NCBI RefSeq assembly: GCF_900142715.1
Contig: NZ_FRBX01000004.1
Span: forward strand, 62,001-126,000
Source of the DNA: Flavobacterium pectinovorum
Lineage (GTDB): Bacteria; Bacteroidota; Bacteroidia; Flavobacteriales; Flavobacteriaceae
Direction: 5' to 3'
DNA length: 64,000 nt
Shown: positions 9,901 to 17,693 of the stretch, piece by piece
Numbering within the stretch: the first letter of the stretch is position 1
Layout: every line of letters starts with the position of its first letter
Translations under genes and position numbers: made by a program
Notes under the pieces: generated by a model
Told to the model about the DNA's origin: nothing
Databases searched by the model: none
The model's input: the letters and a program-made list of their open reading frames with translations, nothing else

Positions 9901-10506
9901 GTTTATTTTTTGATTGATAATAAAATCAAAACACAATTTGCCTGGTTATCAGATTATAAAAAATCAGAAGAAATAGCAAAAAACAGCAGCAACATTGAGT
10001 TTGCTGTTTATGCTAAAAAAGTAAAAAAAGGAGAAAAAATAACATTTGATAATTCAGAAACGCTGAGTACTTTTATCGTCGTTCCAATTTATGATATGGG
10101 CGAAAAAGATGATTCACGTCAGACCTTAGTTTTAGAAGCAGAAAATGCCAAAACAACCGGAACGGATATTGTAAAAGGAAATTTCAAAAAAGCCGATTAT
10201 ATTGAATTCACAAAAAAGACTTCAAACAGTATTGAATTTGAAGTAAAACCCGGAGTTGCCGGAATTTATTTAATGCGTTTTAAGTTCATGAACAGAAACG
10301 AAACGCCATTAAAAGTACATTTCAAAATGGAAGATGCCTACGGAATTATGATGCGAAACGATACAATCGAATTTTTTCCTTCACCGGAAAAATGGAAAGT
10401 TTTGAATACAACTTCGGGAGGTTATATTAATGCGGGAACGTATAAAATTACGCTGGAAGGAGATGATTTGAAGGGGTTGATGTTGGATAGTTTTGAATTT
10501 CAATAA
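6973..10506 (+). CDS. GH2 family glycosidase with malectin-like and C-terminal carbohydrate-binding domains
   Basis: 1177 residues, exported (signal MKKTFFFIYFFLVFCSLQSQ). Start 6973 is preferred over 6946 because the extra codons lie in a palindromic repeat. Domain order: GH2 sugar-binding sandwich (~20-190), immunoglobulin-like domain, TIM barrel (~310-620) with the acid/base pair in WGLQNES (Glu ~438) and a probable nucleophile in NGEYGAW (Glu ~507). A malectin-like domain (~725-895; RVNCGGSEFTDSSGN) and a CBM6-like jelly roll (~1050-1177) follow. GH2 covers beta-galactosidases, beta-glucuronidases, beta-galacturonidases and mannosidases; which one cannot be told. The added binding domains suggest action on a large polymer. 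It sits with another GH2 enzyme downstream. Confidence 0.87.
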   Translation: MKKTFFFIYFFLVFCSLQSQVKHASAELRREISLNSSWETIILNNPVQQDESFVNNPKIDSQWQNVNVPHNWDQYYGYRRMKHGNLHGSAWYHKTFKADKKDKGKRLFLYFEGVGSYATVWVNGKKVGSHKGGRTTFTIDITNAVSFDGENKIMVKADHPSFIADLPWVCGGCSGEWGFSEGSQPLGIFRPVSLIVTDEVRIEPFGVHIWNDKSISKEKAILHTTTEIKNYGKSNRDLTIENILFDAAGKQVAISKSDVKTISGETKEITHTLPEIINPKLWSPSSPYLYELVTSIFENGKKIDELRTPYGIRWVSWPISRDGKDNRFYINDEPLFVNGICEYEHMIGNSHSFSNEQIHARIEQIKAAGFNAFREAHQPHNLLYQKELDENGILFWSQFSAHIWYDTPEFKENFKTLLREWIKERRNSPSVVMWGLQNESTIPKEFAEECTKIIREMDPLSASQRIVTTCNGGEGTDWNVVQNWSGTYGGDPLKYHLEMTTQLLNGEYGAWRTADLHTEGEFDQKGILSENRFSQLMEIKVREAESVKDKIAGQFNWLFASHENPGRSQNGEGFRDIDKVGPINYKGLFTVWGEPLDAYYMYRANYVSNKTNPMVYIVSHSWPSRWDSAGVKNGIDIYSNCDEVELFNDANKLSLGKLKNPGIGQHFQFNNVNIQYNVLYAVGYVNGKAVAKDYVVLNTLPKAPNLNALYTDQADITKSKKGYNYIYRVNCGGSEFTDSSGNTWFTDTHKNGQYTWGSLSWTDKFEKLPDFYASQRTTFDPISGTKDPELFQSFRYGVDKLSYEFPVADGEYLVELYFTEPWYGTGGGLNCKGWRLFDVAINENVVLKDFDIWAEAGHDKALKKTFLVKSKNGKISINFPNVKSGQAIISAIAIGTKKRFEKPADTSPKNIQNLVLSSYDKTINRVASWLGINSKQYSDSDVVFTQLPSEVFGADYLQFSSKSKVSGSFIAKEDSDVYFLIDNKIKTQFAWLSDYKKSEEIAKNSSNIEFAVYAKKVKKGEKITFDNSETLSTFIVVPIYDMGEKDDSRQTLVLEAENAKTTGTDIVKGNFKKADYIEFTKKTSNSIEFEVKPGVAGIYLMRFKFMNRNETPLKVHFKMEDAYGIMMRNDTIEFFPSPEKWKVLNTTSGGYINAGTYKITLEGDDLKGLMLDSFEFQ

Positions 10507-10509
10507 CGA

Positions 10510-10800
10510 GGTTTTGCCACGAAGGCACAAAGGCTCGAAGGTTTAATAAAGATTGTAGAGATGCACAGCAGTGCGTCTACGTTCCAATTGTCCATCTCTA
10601 CAATAAACATAACGTAACCACGATTGTCAGGCTGAGCGAAGTCAAGCCCACGCAAAGTTTTTCCTCATTTTTGTCATTTCGAGGAACGAGAAATCTCCGT
10701 AAGAAGCTCGATAAAGATTGGGGATTTACTGTTTAGAGTTACTTACGCGGGCTTCTCCCGAAGTCTCGGGACGCTCAGCCTGACAAAAAAGACAAAAGAA
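10510..10800. repeat. Nested interspersed repeats (TGTCAGGCTGAGCG palindrome enclosing a TGTCATTTCGAGG unit)
   Basis: The 318-bp gap holds no gene. It contains a CCACGAAGGCACAAAGGC word, a GTAGAGATGCAC...GCGTCTAC unit, then a perfect 14-bp inverted repeat TGTCAGGCTGAGCG (10625-10638) / CGCTCAGCCTGACA (10772-10785). Inside is TGTCATTTCGAGGAACGAGA, a word shared with the element at 37624-37726. The mosaic indicates repeated insertion of small palindromic elements. Confidence 0.75.
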
Positions 10801-10824
10801 GATTAGAATAAAAAAACATAATTT

Positions 10825-13257
10825 ATGATTAAACATAAAAACATTTTACAAAATACCTTAATTGCCTTAGCAATATTGCTTACCACAACATCTTTTGCCC
10901 AAGGAAAAAAAGCCAGAATTATCGAAGATTTCAATAAAAACTGGAATTTCAAATTGGGTGATTATCCATCGGCACCACAAAAAGATTTTAGTACTGCCGA
11001 TTGGAGAACTTTGCAATTACCACACGATTGGAGTATTGAAGGCACTTTTGACAAAGACAGTAAAACAAAACAAGCGCAAGGATTTTTACCGGCTGGAAAA
11101 GGTTGGTATCGTAAAACGTTTACCGTTCCTGCAAGCTTTAAAAGCAAAACTATTTCGGTAGAATTTGATGGTGTTTTTAAAAACAGCGAGGTATTCATTA
11201 ACGGACATTCTTTAGGAATTCGTCCTAACGGCTATATTTCATTTTCTTATGATTTGTCTCAATTTTTAAATTTTGGTCAGCCCAATATTATCGCTGTAAA
11301 AGTCGATAATGATGCACAGCCAAATTCAAGATGGTATACAGGATCTGGAATTTACAGAAACGTGCGTTTGGTTATCTCCGAAAAATTGCATGTTGCCGAA
11401 TGGGGAACTTTTGTAACAACGCCGGAAATTTATAAAGAAAAAGCTTTGGTTCATTTAGAAGTTGAGGTTAAAAATGATTCGGATAGAGAAAAGGAATTTA
11501 TATTGGTTTCTACCATTTTCGATAAAAATAATGATGATGTTGCCGAGGTACAAGCAACAGGAAAAATTGCAGCAAATTCATCTTCAAAAAAGATTCAGGA
11601 TTTTACTTTAAAAAAGCCAAAACTATGGGATACGGAAAATCCATATTTGTATAAAATCATCACTAAAATTTATGAGAAAGGGGAATTGGCTGATAATTAC
11701 GAAACACCGCTTGGAGTTCGTTTTTTTGATTTTGATGCCGAAAAAGGATTTTCATTAAACGGAAAACCAACGAAAATTTTAGGGGTTTGTCTGCATCATG
11801 ATAACGGCGCTTTGGGTGCAGTTGAGAACATTCATGCATTAAAAAGAAAACTAGTTTTAATGAAAGAAATGGGCGTAAACGCCATTAGAATGTCACATAA
11901 TCCGCATTCGTTAGAAATGATGCAATTGTGCGACGAAATGGGTTTTATTGTTCAGGATGAAGCTTTTGACGTTTGGAAAAAGAAAAAAGTAACCAACGAT
12001 TATCATAAAGACTGGGATGCGTGGCATAAAAAAGATTTAGAAGATTTTATTAAAAGAGACCGCAATCATCCATCGGTTATGATGTGGAGCATTGGTAACG
12101 AAATCCGCGAACAATTTGATAGTACGGGAATTGCGATTACGAAAGAATTGGCAAAAATTGTAAAATCGTTAGATATAACACGTCCGGTAACTTCTGCTTT
12201 GACGGAGAATGTGATTGAGAAAAATTTTATTTATCAATCCGGTGCTTTAGATCTTTTGGGTTTTAATTACAAACACGAAGATTACAAAGATTTTCCAACT
12301 CGTTTTAAAGGACAAAAAATAATTGCTTCAGAAAGTGTTTCGGCTTTGGAAACGCGTGGCCATTATGATTTTCCTGCGGATGGAATTAAAGCCTGGCCTC
12401 CAAAACATGGCGCTCCGTTTGACGGAAATGCAGACTGGACGGTTTCGGCTTTTGATCAGGTAAAATCGTATTGGGGTGCCACACACGAAGAGAATTGGAA
12501 AACCATCAAAAAACAGGATTTCATGGCGGGAACTTTTATCTGGACGGGCTTTGATTATATCGGAGAACCTGATCCTTATCCGTATCCGGCGAGAAGTTCT
12601 TATTTCGGGATTGTAGATTTGGCCGGTTTCCCAAAAGATGTGTATTATATGTACCAAAGCGAATGGACAATAAAACCTGTTTTGCATATTTTTCCGCATT
12701 GGAATTGGGCAAAAGATCAGGAAGTTGATGTTTGGGCATACTACAATAATGCCGATGAAGTTGAATTATTCCTTAACGGAAAATCTCTTGGTAAAAAATC
12801 AAAACAAAATGACGATTTACACATTTCATGGCGTATAAAATTTGAACCTGGAACCATAAAAGCCATTTCAAGAAAAAACGGGAAAGTTGTTTTAGAAAAA
12901 GAAATTCATACTGCGGGAGATGCTGCTAAAATAGATTTATCAGCAGATAAAAAAGTGATCAAAAACGATACTTATGATTTAGTTTATGTTACGGTTTCTA
13001 TTACTGATGCAGCTGGAAATCTTCTGCCAACTGCAAATGATTTAATCAATTTTGAAGTTTCTGGCGGAGGAAAATTAGTTGGCGTTGATAACGGTTATCA
13101 GGCCAATCTGGATTCTTTTAAAGCGAGTTCGTGTAAATTATTTAATGGAAAATGTATTGCGATTATTCAGTCGATTGGAAAGAGGGAAACAATAAAAATT
13201 AAAGCTTCGACTGGAAATGGGATTCCGGATGCTGTTCTTGAATTGAAAGTTGATTAA
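10825..13257 (+). CDS. GH2 family exported glycosidase (beta-galactosidase-like)
   Basis: 810 residues with an N-terminal signal peptide ending TTTSFAQG. It has the standard GH2 order: sugar-binding sandwich with LPHDWSIEG near residue 70 and the RWYTGSGIYRNV motif near 170, immunoglobulin-like domain, TIM barrel with acid/base in MMWSIGNEIREQ (Glu ~426) and a probable nucleophile in IASESVSA (Glu ~502). C-terminal Big/DUF4982-type beta domains follow. The GSGIYRNV and HNPHS motifs are typical of the beta-galactosidase branch found in Bacteroidota polysaccharide loci, but beta-glucuronidase cannot be excluded. It is the last gene of the carbohydrate run; a terminator-like hairpin follows 20 bp after the stop. 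Confidence 0.9.
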   Translation: MIKHKNILQNTLIALAILLTTTSFAQGKKARIIEDFNKNWNFKLGDYPSAPQKDFSTADWRTLQLPHDWSIEGTFDKDSKTKQAQGFLPAGKGWYRKTFTVPASFKSKTISVEFDGVFKNSEVFINGHSLGIRPNGYISFSYDLSQFLNFGQPNIIAVKVDNDAQPNSRWYTGSGIYRNVRLVISEKLHVAEWGTFVTTPEIYKEKALVHLEVEVKNDSDREKEFILVSTIFDKNNDDVAEVQATGKIAANSSSKKIQDFTLKKPKLWDTENPYLYKIITKIYEKGELADNYETPLGVRFFDFDAEKGFSLNGKPTKILGVCLHHDNGALGAVENIHALKRKLVLMKEMGVNAIRMSHNPHSLEMMQLCDEMGFIVQDEAFDVWKKKKVTNDYHKDWDAWHKKDLEDFIKRDRNHPSVMMWSIGNEIREQFDSTGIAITKELAKIVKSLDITRPVTSALTENVIEKNFIYQSGALDLLGFNYKHEDYKDFPTRFKGQKIIASESVSALETRGHYDFPADGIKAWPPKHGAPFDGNADWTVSAFDQVKSYWGATHEENWKTIKKQDFMAGTFIWTGFDYIGEPDPYPYPARSSYFGIVDLAGFPKDVYYMYQSEWTIKPVLHIFPHWNWAKDQEVDVWAYYNNADEVELFLNGKSLGKKSKQNDDLHISWRIKFEPGTIKAISRKNGKVVLEKEIHTAGDAAKIDLSADKKVIKNDTYDLVYVTVSITDAAGNLLPTANDLINFEVSGGGKLVGVDNGYQANLDSFKASSCKLFNGKCIAIIQSIGKRETIKIKASTGNGIPDAVLELKVD

Positions 13258-13277
13258 ATAAAATCTTTAAATACTAT

Positions 13278-13309
13278 AAAACTCCATTAACAATAATGGA
13301 GTTTTTTTT
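13278..13309 (+). terminator. Rho-independent terminator after the second GH2 gene
   Basis: ACTCCATTA - ACAA - TAATGGAGT followed by eight T. The same hairpin sequence recurs at 17571-17592 and 20118-20139. Confidence 0.85.
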
Positions 13310-13406
13310 ATCTGTAATAATTTATTTAGGTTGTCTGTTAAAAAGGGTAGTTCTACTGGCAATGTCATTAAGTTAAGCTTTAAAAAAAATAAAATTATTG
13401 CAAATC

Positions 13407-13517
13407 AAATCCGTTTTTATCCGCGTTTTTACGAAGTAAATCGGTTTTATCCGCGTCAAAATTAGACGCTGATTTTACTGATTCGCTAAAGCGAAAACGC
13501 TGATAAAAACGGATTTT
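13407..13517. repeat. Long imperfect cruciform, AATCCGTTTTTATC family
   Basis: Left arm AATCCGTTTTTATCCGCG is mirrored by the right arm ending GATAAAAACGGATTT. Smaller nested hairpins (GCGTC/GACGC, TTCGC/GCGAA) lie inside. The remainder of the 418-bp gap up to 13675 shows nothing else recognisable. Confidence 0.65.
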
Positions 13518-13675
13518 TCTAATTACTTCTTGATTAAATTGTCAAACCCGCAGCTCGGATTAATTACTAAAATTCAGATTAATTAAGTTTTCAGTTTGTA
13601 ATAAATAAATTTATATTAGCATAAGCAAACAAATTATATAAACCTGAATTTTTAACTTCAAACAGAAATAATAAA

Positions 13676-14899
13676 ATGATTTGTACTATTTATTCACACA
13701 ATGTTGGATTTGACACTATTAAAGAATTAATCCTGTCCAGCTTCCCAAAAGGTAATACTGTTATTAGTACTCAGGATGAATTTGATATCATCAATCTTGA
13801 AATAAAAGGAGGAATTCTGGGTTCTTCAAAAAAAATAAAAATTGCTTATCGCGAAAGACTTAAACCTTCTTATCAAATTCCAGAAATCAATGATTCTGAT
13901 TTAACAGCAAATTTAAAGGGACTTTATGGCTATGTAGATTCATTGCCAACAGTAAATGAAAAAGTAAAAGATTTGTTTCTTCACAAAATACAAACCCTGA
14001 ATTGCGAATTTTCGATTATTCAGGAAAAAGGTGAAGTAAAAGAGTTAAAAACAGCAATCGAAAATATAGCAAACGAACTTGATGCGGTTTTATTTGTTCA
14101 GCCTGATACGGCTATCAGTAAATCTAGCGGACAGCATTTTTTAGACAAGAATTTAAATCTGATCATTGACGGTGACGGAAATTGTGAAATTGATGCCTTA
14201 GATGTCAAAATCAATTCGGTTTATTTTGATGGAGATCAAAATGAACTGGAAGAAGATCAAAAAAACAGAAAAGAAAATAACGAAAAAATTCTGGAAGTAA
14301 AAGGCATAAAAATCAACAAAAATCTGCCTTGTATAGAATCTGAAGCCGAAACGACTATAAGAACACCAAAAGAAATTGCACAAAGAGTAAGTATTTTGGC
14401 CATGACAAATTTAGTGGCTTTTAATAGTATTGATCCAGACGTAGCGATTGATTATTTACAAAGTTATAATCTTTGGGATTTTGTTACAGAAAACGAAAAA
14501 GAGTTTCTGGCAGATCCAACAGATGACAAAAAAGCACAGGAAAGCTGGAAATGTGAAGGAATCTGGACTTTAATGTGGGCTTTGAAAAAGGTGGAGAACC
14601 TGGATTTTCCGGATGTGTTTTGCAATCTCGAAAATATAAGCCCCGAGGATTATCCCGTAGGTCCGGATAAAGATCCAAATGATTTTATAGATGCCATAGT
14701 TTCGACAAGATCTAAAAGTGAAATTTTAGATGCCGATGATTTGTATTACAGATACAATTGGGCTTGTGTTGACGAAAGAATTAATGGCAGACAAATCGAA
14801 GGCATAAATCCGGGAATTGTTTATGAAAGACAATATGCCTTAAATTGGCTTATAAATTATATGGATCAGGATTGGGATTCTATTAGTTGTGATACCTAA
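13676..14899 (+). CDS. DUF4272 domain protein
   Basis: 407 residues, no signal peptide or membrane segment, so cytoplasmic. The C-terminal half (~225-400) fits DUF4272: TPKEIAQRVSILAMTNLVAF, YNLWDFVTENEKEFL and the Trp-rich CEGIWTLMWALKKVENLDFP. The first ~200 residues are rich in acidic and lysine residues and were not recognised. The function of DUF4272 is unknown. Two small membrane-protein genes follow in the same direction with short gaps (26 and 21 bp), so the three may be one unit. The preceding carbohydrate cluster is closed off by a terminator, so no link to it is claimed. Confidence 0.75.
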   Translation: MICTIYSHNVGFDTIKELILSSFPKGNTVISTQDEFDIINLEIKGGILGSSKKIKIAYRERLKPSYQIPEINDSDLTANLKGLYGYVDSLPTVNEKVKDLFLHKIQTLNCEFSIIQEKGEVKELKTAIENIANELDAVLFVQPDTAISKSSGQHFLDKNLNLIIDGDGNCEIDALDVKINSVYFDGDQNELEEDQKNRKENNEKILEVKGIKINKNLPCIESEAETTIRTPKEIAQRVSILAMTNLVAFNSIDPDVAIDYLQSYNLWDFVTENEKEFLADPTDDKKAQESWKCEGIWTLMWALKKVENLDFPDVFCNLENISPEDYPVGPDKDPNDFIDAIVSTRSKSEILDADDLYYRYNWACVDERINGRQIEGINPGIVYERQYALNWLINYMDQDWDSISCDT

Positions 14900-14925
14900 A
14901 AGCAAAATCAAAAACATAAACTAAT

Positions 14926-15444
14926 TTGGAAACATTCAAAAATTCTGCAATTTTAGAAGAAATAGAAGTTAAGACAGATTCCTCGGTAAAGTCTTTTTTG
15001 GTTGTAGTTTTTACGGCAATCGCAGTTTTAATGATTTATAAATTGCCTAAAGAACTTCTTCAGTGGGAAAAGTTTAATCCTAATGGCATTTTTACAATTG
15101 CTTTTTTAGCGATTTCAATATTGTGTGTTTTGTCATGGTTATGGCTTTTGGATACTCAGCCAAAATTTATTATCAAGAAAGATGGTTTTTGGGTCAGAAA
15201 AACAATTCTTCCATTTTCTGCTCTTGAACTGATAAAATGGAATGATATTAAGCATGTTGAATACGATTCCGTAAAAGAAAAAAGAGGAAGATCTTTTTTC
15301 CTGGTAATTCATAGAAAAGAAAGTTCAAAAACAAATAAAATAGAACTAAGTGAAATTGATCAGCCTAAAGAAGATGTTTTAGCTGTCATTAGAAAATTCA
15401 CAACAATTATGAATTATGCTGACCGAATCAAAGTAACACAATAA
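14926..15444 (+). CDS. Small membrane protein with PH-like soluble tail (STM3941-like), TTG start
   Basis: 172 residues beginning at TTG 14926; the frame has no ATG before residue ~36, which would delete part of the first membrane helix. Two hydrophobic segments (~24-42 and ~56-76) form a hairpin, followed by a ~90-residue soluble domain (FIIKKDGFWVRKTILPF, LIKWNDIKHVEYDSV) of the kind seen in bacterial PH-like, STM3941-type membrane proteins. No enzymatic motif is visible. It lies 26 bp after the DUF4272 gene and 21 bp before another membrane protein, so co-transcription is likely. Function unknown. Confidence 0.65.
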   Translation: METFKNSAILEEIEVKTDSSVKSFLVVVFTAIAVLMIYKLPKELLQWEKFNPNGIFTIAFLAISILCVLSWLWLLDTQPKFIIKKDGFWVRKTILPFSALELIKWNDIKHVEYDSVKEKRGRSFFLVIHRKESSKTNKIELSEIDQPKEDVLAVIRKFTTIMNYADRIKVTQ

Positions 15445-15465
15445 TTTCATCTTAAATAAGAAACA

Positions 15466-16131
15466 ATGAAACAGAATATTATCATAATAGTTTTATGCAG
15501 TATTGTTCTTTCCTTTACAATTAATGAGTTTGGATATTTGTTTATGTCTATTCCGTCTTTTGTCATTTTATCGTATAATTTATCTGATTTAATTTTAAAA
15601 ATTATTCACAAAAAAGGCCAGCCTAAACGAGAACTGAATAAAAATTTTCAATACATCCTTTTTATTGGTTTAATTCCATCTGTATTTGTTTTGAGGTATT
15701 TTGAAAACACAATTGGCGGGTATAATTTGTTTTGGAAACTTGTGTTTTTGAGTTTGATTTTCAATGGTTTGTTTGTTGTGATTTTGAATAGCTACCTTAA
15801 TTCTAATGATGGATCAAAGTCAAATAATATATTTTGCATTTGTCTGTGTACTTTTATGTTGATTCCCAGTGTTGGAATCTTTATAAACACCAAGATTTCT
15901 AATGAAATCGAAAAGCAGCAGACCAATATAATTAACCACAAAAAAATAAGTAAAAGTAGTAAAGGAGTAAGAAACTATGAACTTTTCATCAAAACGCAAT
16001 ATGACAGCAACGAACGATTGGATGTCAAAAAAGAATTGTATGAAGCGATTAGAGATGATAATGAAATAGTTTTGACTTTGCGAAAAGGAATATTGGGTTA
16101 CGATTACGTTACAAAATTTGATGTGAAGTAA
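15466..16131 (+). CDS. Hypothetical membrane protein
   Basis: 221 residues with four or five hydrophobic segments (roughly residues 4-22, 24-42, 60-78, 88-108 and 122-140) and a soluble C-terminal tail of ~75 residues rich in lysine, aspartate and glutamate. No family was recognised. It is the third gene of a short + strand run after the DUF4272 gene and converges on the MFS transporter gene, whose end is 38 bp away. Confidence 0.6.
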   Translation: MKQNIIIIVLCSIVLSFTINEFGYLFMSIPSFVILSYNLSDLILKIIHKKGQPKRELNKNFQYILFIGLIPSVFVLRYFENTIGGYNLFWKLVFLSLIFNGLFVVILNSYLNSNDGSKSNNIFCICLCTFMLIPSVGIFINTKISNEIEKQQTNIINHKKISKSSKGVRNYELFIKTQYDSNERLDVKKELYEAIRDDNEIVLTLRKGILGYDYVTKFDVK

Positions 16132-16169
16132 AACCATTCCTAATATAAAATAACAAATAACACCAACCC

Positions 16170-17432
16170 TTAAAACTCATTTTCCTCGGTCATATCTATA
16201 GTTTTTGGATTTAGGGTAGCTAGTTGTAAAACGATGGCAGTAACAACTACAAATAATAGAAGTACAAAAATGTGCCTCATTCCGCCATTATCAGCAGCTT
16301 TTCCTAAAAATTCGGTGATAACAGCCCCGGCCGAAATACCAACAAAATTCATAATTCCGTATCCGGTAGCCCTGTAACGAGGCGCAACAAACTGACAAAG
16401 AATAGGCATGTTGTTGGTGTCGTATATTCCAAATCCAATTCCAAAAAGGATAGCACCAAAAATAATAGCTTCTATGTCACAGCAGTAGCCAAATAAAAAC
16501 AATGCCGGAATGGTAAGAAACAATCCAATAGCGCTGGTGTAAATTCTTCCTTTAAGATGTTTCATCACCCATTTATCTGAAATGGCACCACCAATTAAAA
16601 CGCCAAAAAAGGAAGACATCGAAATGGTTACCGTTGCAATTGGTCCCGCTATAGACATGTCTAAATGTAAAGTTTCAGTAAATAAGGTGGGTAACCAGTT
16701 TTTGGCTGCCCAACCCGGTAAACTAGGTGCAGAGAAATAAAAGAGTAAAACCCAAAAGGAGATATTACCGAATAATATTCCCAACCCTTTGAACATTTGC
16801 CTGAATTCATAGCTGACAGATGACTTTTTTGTAGGGTCAAAAAAGTAAGTTTTCTTTTCCTGTAGAAAAAATATCAGTACTAAACTGTAAAGTACACCTA
16901 GTAAACCTACGGAGTGAAAACTGAAATGCCAGGAAAAATGCTTAGAAACAGTAGCTCCAAAACCACCCAGCGCCTGTCCTAAATAAATCCCCGTGGTATG
17001 AATTGCAATAGCAAAAGAGCGAGTTTTTTCCTGATGGTAATCTGCAATTAAGGATAATGCAGCCGGAATATAAAAAGCTTCACTAAAACCCATAATTCCA
17101 CGTAAAATATAAATTTGATTGAAAGTTGTGGCATACCCCATCGCCATTGTAACCCCAGACCAAATAAAAAGACTGCCTATGATTATTCTTTTTCGGTTAA
17201 ATCGATCCGCAATAATTCCGGAAACAGGGCTCATTAGAGCATATATCCAAAGGAAAATAGCCATTAAGAGACCGAAATTTTCAGCTTTAGCCAATTCAGG
17301 AATGTCATCCATCATCGCTGATTTCATAGTAGAAAGCATTTGTCGGTCTAAATAATTCAGTAAAGCTACAAACCACAACAAGCCAACAACAATCCATGGA
17401 TAGGATTTTTTTTCATTCAATTTTGCAATCAT
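16170..17432 (-). CDS. MFS transporter, anion:cation symporter type (hexuronate/sugar-acid-like)
   Basis: 420 residues with about twelve membrane segments. The N-terminal signature LLNYLDRQMLSTMKSAM and the motif between helices 2 and 3 (GIIADRFNRKRIIIG) match the ACS family, which includes the hexuronate carrier ExuT and galactarate/glucarate carriers. A second GGAISDKWVMKHLKGR motif occurs between helices 8 and 9. The role is probably proton- or sodium-coupled uptake of a small anionic solute across the inner membrane. Being near a putative uronidase cluster, uronate uptake is plausible, but the gene is on the opposite strand and separated by three unrelated genes. It reads leftward and converges on the membrane-protein gene. 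Confidence 0.82.
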   Translation of the reverse strand: MIAKLNEKKSYPWIVVGLLWFVALLNYLDRQMLSTMKSAMMDDIPELAKAENFGLLMAIFLWIYALMSPVSGIIADRFNRKRIIIGSLFIWSGVTMAMGYATTFNQIYILRGIMGFSEAFYIPAALSLIADYHQEKTRSFAIAIHTTGIYLGQALGGFGATVSKHFSWHFSFHSVGLLGVLYSLVLIFFLQEKKTYFFDPTKKSSVSYEFRQMFKGLGILFGNISFWVLLFYFSAPSLPGWAAKNWLPTLFTETLHLDMSIAGPIATVTISMSSFFGVLIGGAISDKWVMKHLKGRIYTSAIGLFLTIPALFLFGYCCDIEAIIFGAILFGIGFGIYDTNNMPILCQFVAPRYRATGYGIMNFVGISAGAVITEFLGKAADNGGMRHIFVLLLFVVVTAIVLQLATLNPKTIDMTEENEF

Positions 17433-17567
17433 TTTCTTTTTTCAAAATAATGGCCGAATATACGAATTCAAACGCAACAGGGAATAATTGTTTTTCCATC
17501 TGTGCTACATAAATTAAAAGTTTAATTGCTGTCTTATTCACAATAATCTATTCTAATACAGTAATAC

Positions 17568-17597
17568 AAAACTCCATTAGCAATAATGGAGTTTTTG
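17568..17597. terminator. Terminator-like hairpin at the left border of the SDR/AraC module
   Basis: ACTCCATTA - GCAA - TAATGGAGT with A-run before and T-run after. It lies between two divergent gene starts (17432 minus and 17694 plus), so it does not end any annotated gene; it may insulate the module promoter from leftward or rightward read-through. Same sequence family as 13278-13309 and 20118-20145. Confidence 0.65.
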
Positions 17598-17611
17598 TAT
17601 GCTCGTCATTT

Positions 17612-17668
17612 TGGCTAATGCAAACTCCAAAATGGCTAATTCTTACTTTATACTTCGGCTGATCTTTG
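17612..17668 (+). promoter_or_regulatory. Candidate AraC-type operator and promoter of the first SDR module
   Basis: Direct repeat TGGCTAAT at 17612-17619 and 17633-17640, exactly 21 bp apart (two helical turns), as expected for an AraC-family dimer. TGATCTTTGC at 17660-17669 starts 26 bp after the proximal GGCTA and resembles the Flavobacterium -7 element TAnnTTTG with one mismatch. The ATG is at 17694. The second AraC/SDR module shows the same spacings at 36782-36843. Confidence 0.6.
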
Positions 17669-17693
17669 CATTATAATTTTAAAACAATTAAAA

